46,778 nt of DNA from an uncultured Chthonomonas sp. (GTDB lineage: Bacteria; Armatimonadota; Chthonomonadetes; Chthonomonadales; CAJBBX01), in NCBI GenBank assembly GCA_903951425.1, contig CAJBBX010000067.1:1-46778 (forward strand), in the 5' to 3' direction. Shown here piece after piece: positions 34,480 to 43,622 of the stretch. Both the position numbers and the translations under genes were made by a program. The notes below the pieces were generated by a model. The model saw only the letters and a program-made list of their open reading frames with translations. It ran no database searches and was not told the origin of the DNA. Position 1 is the stretch's first letter. Each line of letters starts with the position of its first letter.

Positions 34480-36537
34480 ATGACCGAACCGAAAGCCGCA
34501 CCGCCGCAGGTCTGGGTGCGGCCCGTCAACCCCGAGGAGTACCCCGGCTTCTCGTCGCGACGCGCGACGCCCGTGACGCGGGCCGACCTGGGGAACCGGT
34601 TCCACACCGTGGGGCTCCGTGGCTTTGAGTTCGACCGCGCGCCCGCGCCGCCGCCGGAGAGCTTCCGCATCGTCAAGCTCAAGGAGACGCTGGACCTCTG
34701 GACGCGGAGCTTCGACTTCGGCGATATCGTCTGGCCCATGTGGCCCTGCTTCTACGCCGAGAACTGGCGCGAACTGGTCGACGAGCTGGCCGCGCGCGAG
34801 CTATACCTCTTCGATATCTGGGCCTACTGCCCATCGGGCGTGCTGGAGAAGTACGAGTGGTCCGAGTACCAGGCCTCCGACGAGCTCCACGCCACGCTGC
34901 TGGAGAAGCTGGGGCCGCGCTTCCTGGGCTACGACAACGGCGAGCAGGACGGCCGGTACATCGGCAACTATGCCAAGCAGGTCTGCCCCGCGCCCATGAC
35001 CCGCCGGGAGGGATACGAGGCGTTCAAGCAGTACTTCGACCAGCTAGGCAACGACCTGCACAACTACCTGGTCGCACTGAACAGCCTCACCTACCCGCAC
35101 ACCTTCGCAGCGTGGGATAACCACAGGATGATCGGCACCGAGAGCGCGCAGGCCCTCCCCAGCGTGCCTATGTGGTACGCCTTCGTGCGCGGCGCGGGCA
35201 AGCAGTACGGGCTGCTCTGGTTCGGCAACGCCAGCGTCTGGAACCGGTGGGGCGCCAAGTCGCTGGCCGACCCCGAAGCCGAGGATACCGATGCGCCGGG
35301 CTTCCGCACCGGTCCCACGGCGGGTACCAGCCTGAGCCTGCTCAAGCGCATGTGGTACGTGCTGGTCATGTACGGCAGCGTCATCATGGGCTTCGAGGCG
35401 GGCCATATGCGGCACACCCACCCGGCCATCGGGACCACGGAGCCAGGCCTGCCGCAGGAGCCGACGGAGATCGGGCAGATCCAGCTCGACGGCACGCGCT
35501 GGTGCGCCAAGCACCCCGACCGCGGCCAGCAGCACACGCCCGTGGCGCTACTCTGGGATGTCCACGCAGGCTGGGCGCCCTCGCGGCACCTCTACACGTC
35601 GGACACCTACCTGGTCTGGGGCAACATGCCCTACGAGAAGGGCGACCACCAGATCGACCTCCTCTTCCGTGAGCTCTACCCGCACTACGAGGACGCCGGC
35701 TTCTGCCACAACGAGCGCGGCTTCCTCACCGCCACGTCATGCGGCGACAGCTTCGACGTGCTCCTCTCCGACGTGAGCGCCGACGTGCTGTCGCGCTACC
35801 CGCAGGTGGTCGTTCTGGGCGAGACGCGACTGGAGGGGGAGCTACTGGCCAGGCTGCAGGCCTATGCGGAGGCCGGGGGAAGCGTGATCGCCTGGGCCGA
35901 CCACCTGGGCGATGGCGCCGCCGACCTCTTCGGCGTGTCGGTGGGCGAAGGCGCCACGGCAAACCACGCGATCATCCCGGGCCACCCGTGGACCGTCAAT
36001 GAGCCGGCCTACTCCTACCGCCGCCTGGAGCCCGCCGTCGGTGTCGAGGTCCTGGCATCCACTCGCCAGGGCGCGGCGCTGGCCGTTCGGCGCTCGATGC
36101 CCGGCGGCGGCTCCTGTACGCTTTTCGCCTCGGAGTACGGCCTGAGCAACCCGCTGCCGGCAGCCGACCGGATCGTCAACGAGGTCGACCAGCCGCTCCT
36201 CTCACCCTACGCGATGCTGGAGCACGTGAAGGCCATCCTCCTGCCGATGCTCCGTTCGTACAGTCTTGTCGAAGTCGAGGGGCTACCCATCCAGTACATC
36301 GTGAACGTGGATGAGCGGACCGACCGCCTCGTAGTCACCCTATGCAACAACACGGCAGAGGCGTGGCGCGGTGTCGTGCGGCCGAAGGGGGCCACAGTCG
36401 TGTCAGGTTCCAACTGGATGACCGGCGAAGCGTTGCCGGCAGGGGATGCGGCGACCCTGACGGTTCAGCCGCTCGACGTTGTGGTGGTCGAGCTCCTCCT
36501 GGATCGGCCCGTCTTCCTCGCGCGAGGTATCGCATGA
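34480..36537 (+). CDS. Glycosidase-like TIM barrel plus GATase-like protein, copy 2
   Basis: 685 residues from ATG 34480, with GCGAGG 8 nt upstream; an ATG at 34450 overlaps the previous stop but lacks a ribosome site. No signal peptide. The N-terminal 350 residues look like a (beta/alpha)8 barrel (ELYLFDIWAYCPSG, HTFAAWDNHRMIGTESAQAL, QYGLLWFGNASVWNRWG, SLLKRMWYVLVMYGS). A flavodoxin/GATase-like domain (about 420-530, SFDVLLSDVSADVLSRYPQV, VVLGETRLEGELLARLQAYA) and a beta C-terminus (EGLPIQYIVNVDE) follow. The same order and motifs occur in the genes at 24600 (second module) and 38650. This is the plan of GH42-like and DUF4434-like enzymes, but I cannot name the family. It is probably cytosolic. 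Confidence 0.7.
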   Translation: MTEPKAAPPQVWVRPVNPEEYPGFSSRRATPVTRADLGNRFHTVGLRGFEFDRAPAPPPESFRIVKLKETLDLWTRSFDFGDIVWPMWPCFYAENWRELVDELAARELYLFDIWAYCPSGVLEKYEWSEYQASDELHATLLEKLGPRFLGYDNGEQDGRYIGNYAKQVCPAPMTRREGYEAFKQYFDQLGNDLHNYLVALNSLTYPHTFAAWDNHRMIGTESAQALPSVPMWYAFVRGAGKQYGLLWFGNASVWNRWGAKSLADPEAEDTDAPGFRTGPTAGTSLSLLKRMWYVLVMYGSVIMGFEAGHMRHTHPAIGTTEPGLPQEPTEIGQIQLDGTRWCAKHPDRGQQHTPVALLWDVHAGWAPSRHLYTSDTYLVWGNMPYEKGDHQIDLLFRELYPHYEDAGFCHNERGFLTATSCGDSFDVLLSDVSADVLSRYPQVVVLGETRLEGELLARLQAYAEAGGSVIAWADHLGDGAADLFGVSVGEGATANHAIIPGHPWTVNEPAYSYRRLEPAVGVEVLASTRQGAALAVRRSMPGGGSCTLFASEYGLSNPLPAADRIVNEVDQPLLSPYAMLEHVKAILLPMLRSYSLVEVEGLPIQYIVNVDERTDRLVVTLCNNTAEAWRGVVRPKGATVVSGSNWMTGEALPAGDAATLTVQPLDVVVVELLLDRPVFLARGIA

Positions 36538-38585
36538 CCGGAGAACGTTTCCAGTACATCCTACGCTGCACCATCGAGCCCGGGCACCACGAGGAGGAGC
36601 GCCTCGATAGCCTCGTCGCGTTCTGCACCGATGCCACCATCGACGACGTGATGCTCTTCATCCTTGGCGAGGAGCTTAATACCGGGCACCCTACGATGGC
36701 TGAGATCGAGCCCTGGATGCAGTTCATCGCCAGAGCCAAGGCGCGCCTGGCAGAGATAGGGGTGACCACCTCCATCAACCCCTGGGCGACGCTCCTCCAC
36801 GCCGACCGAGGCCGCATGCTCAAGCCGGGGCAGGCGTTCGAGCGCATGGTCGACCCTACGGGGCGACAGGCAGGGGCCGTCGCGTGCCCGCTGTGCCCCG
36901 CCTGGCTCGACTACATAGCGGAGACCTACCGCCGCTACGCCCAGGTTCAGCCGTCGGCGCTGTGGGTCGAGGATGACTTCCGCCTCCACAACCATGCCCC
37001 GCTTGCCTGGGGCGGCTGCTTCTGCGAGAGGCACATGGTCGAGTTCAGCCGCCTGGCAGGCCGTAGGGTCGAGCGCGACGAGTTCGTCCGGGCGGCGCTG
37101 CGTCCCGGCGCGCCGCATCCCTACCGGAGCCTCTGGCTCCAGGCAGCCCGGGACGCCATGGTGGCGGCCGCCACTCGGATCGGCGACGCGGTCCATTCCG
37201 TCTCTCCGAAGACGCGTGTCGGCCTGATGAGCTCCGATCCGGCGGTCCACTGCGCCGAAGGGCGGAGCTGGGAGGGCATCCTCCGAGCGCTCGCGGGGCC
37301 CACAGCTCCGCTCCTTCGTCCCAACCTCCCGGCCTACAGCGATACGCCGCCGCAGCAGTACCTGTGGGGGCTAAGCGCCGCCTCACGCCAGTGTGCCGCC
37401 TTTGTACCGGGCGACACAGACCTGCTCCCGGAGGTGGAGAACTCGCCCTACCCCCGGTTCTCGAAATCGAACCGGTTCGTAGCCTTCCAGGTCGAGACAT
37501 CGGCCCTGCTCGGCTCGGCCGGCATCACGATGAACCTGTTCGACATGATGGGGAATGGAGTGCTGAACTCCGAACGGTACCAGTACACACTGGCATCCAT
37601 TCGCCCGTTCGTCGACCGCCTGCATGCGCTGGGGCTGCGATCGGCCCGCGCGACCGGTGTGCAGGTGATGGTATGTCCGGGATCGTCATGGACGCTGCGT
37701 ACCCAGCACGGCCGGTCGATGGCAGAGCTGTACCCGTCGGAGACGTTCTGGGCAGGCCTGCTGACAGCCTATGGCATCGCCAACGCCTTCTGCACTGACG
37801 GGAAGCCGGACCAGCCCGCCGTCGCCGTCTCGGGCCAGTACGTGCGGAACCTTGGTCCGGACGCCGTCGCCGCCCTCTTTGCGCGGTCCGTAGTCTTGCT
37901 CGACGGTGATGCGGCTGACACGCTTTGCGATATGGGTCTCGGCCACCTCGCGGGCATTGAGAAGCTGGAGTGGATCGATCAGGGCAACGGCCGGTGTTCC
38001 TACGAGCAGGTGGTGGACGGCCGGCGCTATCTCGGCATCTCCGGGGCGCGGGCCTCGTGCCAGAACCTTGCCGGCGACGCGGCCGCGATCAGCTATGGAC
38101 CCGGAGCTGAGCATCTGACACAGGTATGCGGCCCCGAGGGACGCAACGTCTGCCCCGGGGTCACGCTCGTGCGCACCCCATCTGGAGGTCAGGACGGCTC
38201 CCAGAGGCACGTCGTGGTCTGGCCGTACGGCAGGTTCGGGGGGCGGCCGCCGGGCCAACTGAACCCCATCCGGCAGGCGGTACTGCAGGAGCTGCTGTGG
38301 CGAACCATGGGCGCCTCTGCACCGACGATGGTGACGGACGACCCGCACATCGGTCTCTTCACGTTCTCCATGCAGGACCGCCGCGTGATCCTGCTCGTGA
38401 ACGGTTCGGGCGACGACCTTGCAGCCGTCCGTATCCGGGGCGCCGGCATCCGGCCTGACGGCGCCTACGAGTTGTGTCGTGATGTACCGACACCGGTACG
38501 GGGCACACTCGTCGACGAAGGGCCATGCGTGGTCGTGCGGAGCGGCCTGCGCAACATGGAGACCAAGGCCCTTGTGCTCGCTTGA
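36534..38585 (+). CDS. TIM-barrel protein of unknown family
   Basis: 683 residues. The start ATG 36534 overlaps the upstream stop in ATGA and has GAGGT 5 nt upstream. No signal peptide. The N-terminal 400 residues look like a (beta/alpha)8 barrel: VMLFILGEELNTGHP, GVTTSINPWATLLHADRGR, then SALWVEDDFRLHNHAPLAWG with a cysteine pair GCFCERH just after it, and GSAGITMNLFDMMGNG on a late strand. A GATase-like domain (about 400-520) and a beta C-terminus (VILLVNGSGDDL) follow. E/D residues in WVEDDF could be catalytic. The CxC-H arrangement could bind metal. I do not recognise the family. It lies between two members of the family also at 24600. Confidence 0.65.
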   Translation: MTGERFQYILRCTIEPGHHEEERLDSLVAFCTDATIDDVMLFILGEELNTGHPTMAEIEPWMQFIARAKARLAEIGVTTSINPWATLLHADRGRMLKPGQAFERMVDPTGRQAGAVACPLCPAWLDYIAETYRRYAQVQPSALWVEDDFRLHNHAPLAWGGCFCERHMVEFSRLAGRRVERDEFVRAALRPGAPHPYRSLWLQAARDAMVAAATRIGDAVHSVSPKTRVGLMSSDPAVHCAEGRSWEGILRALAGPTAPLLRPNLPAYSDTPPQQYLWGLSAASRQCAAFVPGDTDLLPEVENSPYPRFSKSNRFVAFQVETSALLGSAGITMNLFDMMGNGVLNSERYQYTLASIRPFVDRLHALGLRSARATGVQVMVCPGSSWTLRTQHGRSMAELYPSETFWAGLLTAYGIANAFCTDGKPDQPAVAVSGQYVRNLGPDAVAALFARSVVLLDGDAADTLCDMGLGHLAGIEKLEWIDQGNGRCSYEQVVDGRRYLGISGARASCQNLAGDAAAISYGPGAEHLTQVCGPEGRNVCPGVTLVRTPSGGQDGSQRHVVVWPYGRFGGRPPGQLNPIRQAVLQELLWRTMGASAPTMVTDDPHIGLFTFSMQDRRVILLVNGSGDDLAAVRIRGAGIRPDGAYELCRDVPTPVRGTLVDEGPCVVVRSGLRNMETKALVLA

Positions 38586-38649
38586 GGTAGGCGCCGGCAG
38601 GGCGGCCAGGCTGATCGCGTGCCTGGCAACAGCAATTGGAGGTGTCATT

Positions 38650-40593
38650 GTGGGTATGGAGGCAACGGGCGCAGGGCTCGACAACAGGGCGCCCGCCGCG
38701 GCCAGGGCGGGGGATGCGCCCGCCGCGGCCAGGGCGGGGGATGCGCCCGCTGTATCCCGCCTGCTCCCGCGCGGCCGGATCGCCGATCCCCTGTACGCCG
38801 GCCTGGCGGCGGGTCCACTGCGCGTTCGCCTGCTCAAGGGCACCCAGTCGCCAGCTTTGAGCCACTACGCGGTGGCGAGCGGCGCGTCGATCCAGAACCT
38901 GATCGCCCACGCCAAGCGCACCGGGATCGGCGGCTCGTGGCTGATCATGGGCGGCGCGGGCCGTGCAGCCTACGACGAGTACTTGGCTACGGGTTGCCCG
39001 GTAGTGGTGTCGCAGTTCGTCGTGCCCGTCAACGAGAAGCGGCTGGATGACGACCCGGCGCACGCCGAGGAGGTCCGAAGGGCCACCGCCGCGGCGCCGG
39101 GGTACTTCTCGTACCTCATGGCCGAGTGGGAGAACTACGTCTGGGCTTGGTGGACGACCGTCGACCCAAAGCCCACGCTGGGCAAGACGGATGCGGAACT
39201 GCGGGCGATGGACCGGCGAGGCCACTACGACGCGGTCATCGCGGCCCTGCGCGAGTGGAAGCGCCGCGCCGGCGGGCACCTGTCGCTCATGACCGGGCAC
39301 GGTCTCCAGAGCCATGTGGCCGAGATCGGGATCGATGCGGTCTGCATCGAGACCTCTGAGAACATAGCGGCGACGCAGGTGAAGAGGGCCTACTGCCGGG
39401 GCGCCGCACGCCAGTTCGGCATCCCGTGGACGGAATCGGTGTCGGTATGGTTCGGCCCTTCGTTCACGGCGCCCAACCGCGTTGCCAAGACCAATCCCGC
39501 GTGGGAAGGGGTCGCCATCGGCGGCGAGGCCGGCCACTCGCTAAGTCACATGGAACGGATGTGGCACACATCGTGGTTTGCCGGCGCGGCCGACGTCAAC
39601 CAGGAGACGTCGACGCAACTGCTCTTCGAAGACCAGGCTGACATGACAGGCTTCCGGCCCGAGCCGACGCTGTCCCGGTTTGGCGAGGCGGCCGACCGGT
39701 TCTGCCGGCGTATGCGCTCGATCAACGTCGGCGTCCCGTACACACCGTTCGGCGTGATCGTCCGCAAGGACCATGGGCGATGGACCAACTGGAGCGATCC
39801 CTGGGGGCGGTACCCGCAGACCCTCGGTGACAAGCTCACCGGCCGGTTCTTCGACCAGCTCTTCCCGGGGCAGTCGAAAGGGCCCGGCGACGAGGAGCGC
39901 TACCTATGCCCGTCTCCCTACGGCGATACGTTCGACGTGCTCGTCGCGGATGCCGACCGATCGGCGTGGGGCGCCTACCCTGTGCTGATCGCCGTCGGCG
40001 ACGTGCCGTGGACCCCGGACGACATCCGTGAGCTCACCGAACACGCCAGGCGCGGCGGGGTGGTCGTGCTGCACGAGGTGAACACGAAGGGCTGTGACAG
40101 GGAACTGATCGGGCTCCAGACGGACGGGTTCCAGGCGGCTGGACGCGCGGAGGTGGCGCTCAAGCGCCTAGACGGCTCACCGGCCCTGATCAAGCGCAAG
40201 CTGGGCAAGGGTTGGGTGTTCGTGGTCGGGACAGGGCCGTCGGAGGCCGAGGCCTGCGCCATACCCGACGCGCTCCTGGGCGAGCTGGCGCGGCGTTACC
40301 TGCCGTTCGAGGTGACCGGCGAGGTCCAGACGCTGATCAACCGCACGCCGGACGGGTGGCTGATGCTGCTGGTCAACAACGGCGGCATCAGCAAGAAGTT
40401 CACCCAGCGCGAGGCGATCGATCCGGCCTGCACAGCGCCGGTTCGTATCCGCATAGCCGGCGGCAAGCCGCGCGTCGAGGAGCTGATGCAGGGCGGCGCC
40501 GTGCCGACGGAGGCGGTGCGCGGCGCACGCTCGTGGGATGTGCGGCTCAGCGTCCCGCCCGGCGAGATGCGCCTGCTGCGGATCGGCGAGTAG
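38650..40593 (+). CDS. Glycosidase-like TIM barrel plus GATase-like protein, copy 3
   Basis: 647 residues from GTG 38650, preferred because GGAGGTG ends 5 nt upstream; ATG 38656 is the alternative. The frame before it reads VGAGRAARLIACLATAIGGV, signal-peptide-like, but has no ATG, GTG or TTG (only GTA 38587 and CTG 38611). The protein matches the second module of the gene at 24600: SLMTGHG, IETSENIAATQ, GEAGHSLSHMERMWHTSWFA, SPYGDTFDVLVAD, TLINRTPDGWLMLLVNNGGI. The barrel is about 60-420, the GATase-like fold about 440-530, and the beta domain at the end. An alanine-rich repeat occupies the start. The function is unknown; glycosidase-like is inferred from fold and company. Confidence 0.68.
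   Translation: MGMEATGAGLDNRAPAAARAGDAPAAARAGDAPAVSRLLPRGRIADPLYAGLAAGPLRVRLLKGTQSPALSHYAVASGASIQNLIAHAKRTGIGGSWLIMGGAGRAAYDEYLATGCPVVVSQFVVPVNEKRLDDDPAHAEEVRRATAAAPGYFSYLMAEWENYVWAWWTTVDPKPTLGKTDAELRAMDRRGHYDAVIAALREWKRRAGGHLSLMTGHGLQSHVAEIGIDAVCIETSENIAATQVKRAYCRGAARQFGIPWTESVSVWFGPSFTAPNRVAKTNPAWEGVAIGGEAGHSLSHMERMWHTSWFAGAADVNQETSTQLLFEDQADMTGFRPEPTLSRFGEAADRFCRRMRSINVGVPYTPFGVIVRKDHGRWTNWSDPWGRYPQTLGDKLTGRFFDQLFPGQSKGPGDEERYLCPSPYGDTFDVLVADADRSAWGAYPVLIAVGDVPWTPDDIRELTEHARRGGVVVLHEVNTKGCDRELIGLQTDGFQAAGRAEVALKRLDGSPALIKRKLGKGWVFVVGTGPSEAEACAIPDALLGELARRYLPFEVTGEVQTLINRTPDGWLMLLVNNGGISKKFTQREAIDPACTAPVRIRIAGGKPRVEELMQGGAVPTEAVRGARSWDVRLSVPPGEMRLLRIGE
38689..38750 (+). repeat. 27-bp in-frame tandem repeat
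   Basis: A 27-bp unit occurs exactly twice (38689-38715 and 38716-38742) with 8 more bases of a third copy. It encodes APAAARAGD twice plus APA, in the N-terminal linker of the protein at 38650. A length-variable linker by replication slippage is likely. Confidence 0.85.
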
Positions 40594-42534
40594 ATGATCG
40601 GGGCAGGCGCGGCGATCGTCGCCGGCATCCTGCTGGGAGGGCTGGGCATGGGACCGTCACAGTCGGAGGCCGGTTCGGTGACGCTGCAGCACGGGGGCAT
40701 CCGCCTGGAGGCCGACCGCGCGGCGGCTCGCATCACGACGCTGGGATGGGATACGGAGGGGACCGGGCGAGAGGGCGTGAACCTGCTCAAGTCGCCTGTA
40801 GAGCTCCGGATGTGGAAGGCCGGAGCGCCCATGGCGGCGGCCTCGCACCTGGCTGCGTCGAGCGGGCATGGCGTCCGGTACGAGCTGACCGTCGGCGAGG
40901 CCGGCCGGCTAGCGTGGGAGGTCGACGCGCGCTCCGACGGCCTCCGCATGGCGGTCTCCTGCGCGGCGGACGTCTCGCGCTCCATCGACAAGCTGGAGCT
41001 TGTGTTTCCCTTCGAGCCCACCGCGGCCATGACATCGGTCGTCAGCAGCAACTGGACCGACGACGGTCGGTTCCAGCTACCCGCGATCATCAGCGCGCCG
41101 GACCTGGGGCAGATGCTGGCGACCTCGCCGGACTGCCCGGGCCTGTCGGGGCGCGTGGAAGGGAGCCGTCTGGGCAAGTGGCTCGTGGTCACGCTGGAGC
41201 TACCTGTGCCGGCCCAGGGCGCTCGGACCGAGTTACGCATCGCGCCCGTGGTCCTGCCCAGGCCCGCGGGATACCGGGACGCAAAGCGTTGGCAGGCCGC
41301 CCGGCGAGGGTGGTTCAACCTCATCCAGCAGAGCTGCGGCGCGTCGGGCGGCGGCGTGGAGGTCCACGGCGTCTGGGCCAACAACGCGCTGAGCGACCCC
41401 GTCAGCAGCGTCCTCTATATGCTCGTCGATGCGACGCTGCTTGTGCCCGACCTGGCCCCCGGCGTGGGTATGGCGCCCATCTTGCGCAGGTCAGTGGACT
41501 ACTGGCTCGACCACAAGACCGCCGCAGACGGACTGGTCGCCTATACCGCCGGCGGCACGGGCCAGAACGTCATGGACGCCAACCCCGCCGTCCTCATCGG
41601 GGCCTGGGGAGCCATGCAGGCGACCGGCGACCTCGACTGGCTACGCGGGCGGATCAAGCGGCTCGAGTTCATCTCTCGGTACATCGAGCAACGCGACATC
41701 GACGGCGATGGCCTGGTCGAGTCGAAGCAGAGCGGCAACAGCGGCTCCCGGCCGCCGCGCGATCCGGACTGCGCGTGGGACTGCTACGTCAGCGGCCACA
41801 AGAACGCCTACGTGAACGCGCTGGCCTATCGGGCCTGGATGGGCATGGCAGACCTGGAGCGCCGGCTGGACCGCGGCGAGGAGGCGCAGAGGTATGAGGC
41901 GCTGGCCGCCCGGCTGAAGGAGGCATTCCTGCCGGCGTTCCTGAACCCCGAGACCGGCTGGCTCGGCTTCTGGCGCAGCCGCGACGGAGTCCTGCACGAC
42001 CTGCACATGGACGCTCCCACGAGCATCGCCATCAGCTATGGCCTGATAGAGCAGGAGAAGGGACGTGAGATGCTCCAGGCCTTCTGGAAGGCCCTCATGG
42101 CCGCCGGGTTCAGCCGCTTCGACCTCGGCGTGCCGCTGAACCTGCGCCCTGTGCCCAGGGAGGAGATGGAGCACTACACGGAGTTCCAGCACTTCCTCAA
42201 CGCTGGCTGCGGGGTGAGCAACACCTCCTACCTGCTGAACGCCCTGTACCAGGTCGGCATGCGGCGCCAGGCGGACATGATCCTCGACGCGATGCTCAAG
42301 CGCCAGGCCGACGGCGCCTTCCCGAACGGCGGCGGGTTCCAGAACGGGTTCGTCGACCAGATGGGCGGCGGCGCGGAGGTCTTTGACTGGAACGGGAAGC
42401 CGGAGGGCTACGAGGGCCACCTCGTCTACTGCTGGGCCTTCCTGCACTCGATGCTTGCCCGGGAGCCCTCGCTCCGCGCCCGGGTCTACCCGCCCGCACC
42501 GACCACGCGGCAACCACGAGGGACCAGCAGATGA
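40594..42534 (+). CDS. Six-hairpin glycosidase-like protein, copy 2
   Basis: 646 residues. The ATG at 40594 immediately follows the previous TAG. MIGAGAAIVAGILLGGLGMG gives a signal-like hydrophobic start. A beta-sandwich (about 30-240) precedes an (alpha/alpha)6 barrel with EQRDIDGDGLVESKQSGNSG near 364-383 and GHKNAYVNALAYRAW, matching the copy at 32378 in order. The conserved loop (DGDGLVES) and the HKN and EGYEGH motifs near the end are shared by both. Only this copy sits directly before the UroD-like gene. Whether the two differ in specificity is not visible by eye. The substrate is unknown. Confidence 0.72.
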   Translation: MIGAGAAIVAGILLGGLGMGPSQSEAGSVTLQHGGIRLEADRAAARITTLGWDTEGTGREGVNLLKSPVELRMWKAGAPMAAASHLAASSGHGVRYELTVGEAGRLAWEVDARSDGLRMAVSCAADVSRSIDKLELVFPFEPTAAMTSVVSSNWTDDGRFQLPAIISAPDLGQMLATSPDCPGLSGRVEGSRLGKWLVVTLELPVPAQGARTELRIAPVVLPRPAGYRDAKRWQAARRGWFNLIQQSCGASGGGVEVHGVWANNALSDPVSSVLYMLVDATLLVPDLAPGVGMAPILRRSVDYWLDHKTAADGLVAYTAGGTGQNVMDANPAVLIGAWGAMQATGDLDWLRGRIKRLEFISRYIEQRDIDGDGLVESKQSGNSGSRPPRDPDCAWDCYVSGHKNAYVNALAYRAWMGMADLERRLDRGEEAQRYEALAARLKEAFLPAFLNPETGWLGFWRSRDGVLHDLHMDAPTSIAISYGLIEQEKGREMLQAFWKALMAAGFSRFDLGVPLNLRPVPREEMEHYTEFQHFLNAGCGVSNTSYLLNALYQVGMRRQADMILDAMLKRQADGAFPNGGGFQNGFVDQMGGGAEVFDWNGKPEGYEGHLVYCWAFLHSMLAREPSLRARVYPPAPTTRQPRGTSR

Positions 42535-43550
42535 CCGCTGCCGAACGAGTTACCAGTGCGATCCGCTTCAGATGCCCCGACCGCGTACCCGCCGGTCTCT
42601 TCGGCACCTGGAAGGACTACGAGCAAGGCCTGGCGGAGCACATGGGGTGCAAGACCATCGAAGCGATGTACGACACACTCGAGGTCGACGTCTGGCACAC
42701 GGGCGGCATCCGTTACGCCGGAACCGGGGTTCAGTATCGCGGCAAGGTTGTCGACGCGGTCGGTGGGCTCTATAGCGAGCACAACCCGGAGCCGCCGTTT
42801 CGCGACATGGCCGACGTGGCGGAGGTCGAGGAGTTCCCCTTCCCGGGCATGGACGCCTTCGACACGTCGGACCTCGAGCACGAGGTGCGCACACATACCG
42901 ACTTCGCTCTGTGCACAGGCATCAATGCCGCCATCTTCCACAACTTCCTCTATATGCGCGGGCAGATGGACGGCCTCTGCCTCATCAAGGCCAACCCGGA
43001 GCTGGCTGCTGCCATGGTGCGCCGGATCACGGACTACTGGGTGGAGTTCCTCGAGCGCACGCTGGAAGTGGTTGCCGGCCGCGCCGTGATGGTGGAGAAC
43101 TGCAACGACTTCGGCACTCAGCGGAGCCTCTTCATCTCCGTGGATGCCTTCCGGTCAATCTTCAAGCCCCAGCTGGCCCGGCTTGTCGAGGTGGCGCATC
43201 GGCACGGCATCGCGTATATGCAGCACTCCTGCGGAGCGATCCGCCCACTGATTGATGACTACATCGACATGGGCGCGGACCTGCTGAATCCGATCCAGAC
43301 GATGGCGGACGGGATGGACTTGGCCGGGGTCCAGCGTGACTATGGCGGCCGTATCGCTCTCTATGGGGGCATCGATACCCAGCAGTTGCTTCCGAACGGC
43401 CCGGTGGCCGATATCCGCCGCGCGGTGGTTGAGGCCGTTGCCGCCACCGGAGGCAAGGGTGGCCTCATCCTCTCCGGATCGCAGGGCCTCATGAATGACA
43501 TCCCATACTCACATGCGGCGGCGATGCTCGATCCGGTGCTACGAGCATGA
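42531..43550 (+). CDS. Uroporphyrinogen decarboxylase-like (UroD/corrinoid methyltransferase fold) protein
   Basis: 339 residues, no signal peptide. The start ATG overlaps the previous stop in ATGA. Typical UroD-like features are the N-terminal ERVTSAIRFRCPDRVPAGLF, then GIAYMQHSCGAIRPLIDDYI with H232 and C234, ADLLNPIQ, LYGGIDTQQLLP and the GGLILSGSQGLMNDIP end. The HxC resembles the first part of the zinc site of MtaA/MtbA-type methyltransferases, but there is no later cysteine, so a complete HxC...C site is missing. These paralogues are common in sugar-degradation operons of Planctomycetes-like bacteria and need not act in heme synthesis. A role in methyl-group transfer from methylated sugars is possible but unproven. 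Confidence 0.82.
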   Translation: MTAAERVTSAIRFRCPDRVPAGLFGTWKDYEQGLAEHMGCKTIEAMYDTLEVDVWHTGGIRYAGTGVQYRGKVVDAVGGLYSEHNPEPPFRDMADVAEVEEFPFPGMDAFDTSDLEHEVRTHTDFALCTGINAAIFHNFLYMRGQMDGLCLIKANPELAAAMVRRITDYWVEFLERTLEVVAGRAVMVENCNDFGTQRSLFISVDAFRSIFKPQLARLVEVAHRHGIAYMQHSCGAIRPLIDDYIDMGADLLNPIQTMADGMDLAGVQRDYGGRIALYGGIDTQQLLPNGPVADIRRAVVEAVAATGGKGGLILSGSQGLMNDIPYSHAAAMLDPVLRA

Positions 43551-43622
43551 CGCAGACGCCATGAGCAGAACCACGCCGACCGGCCAGCTTGGCCAACCTG
43601 CCGAAGACGACTGGAGCGAACC

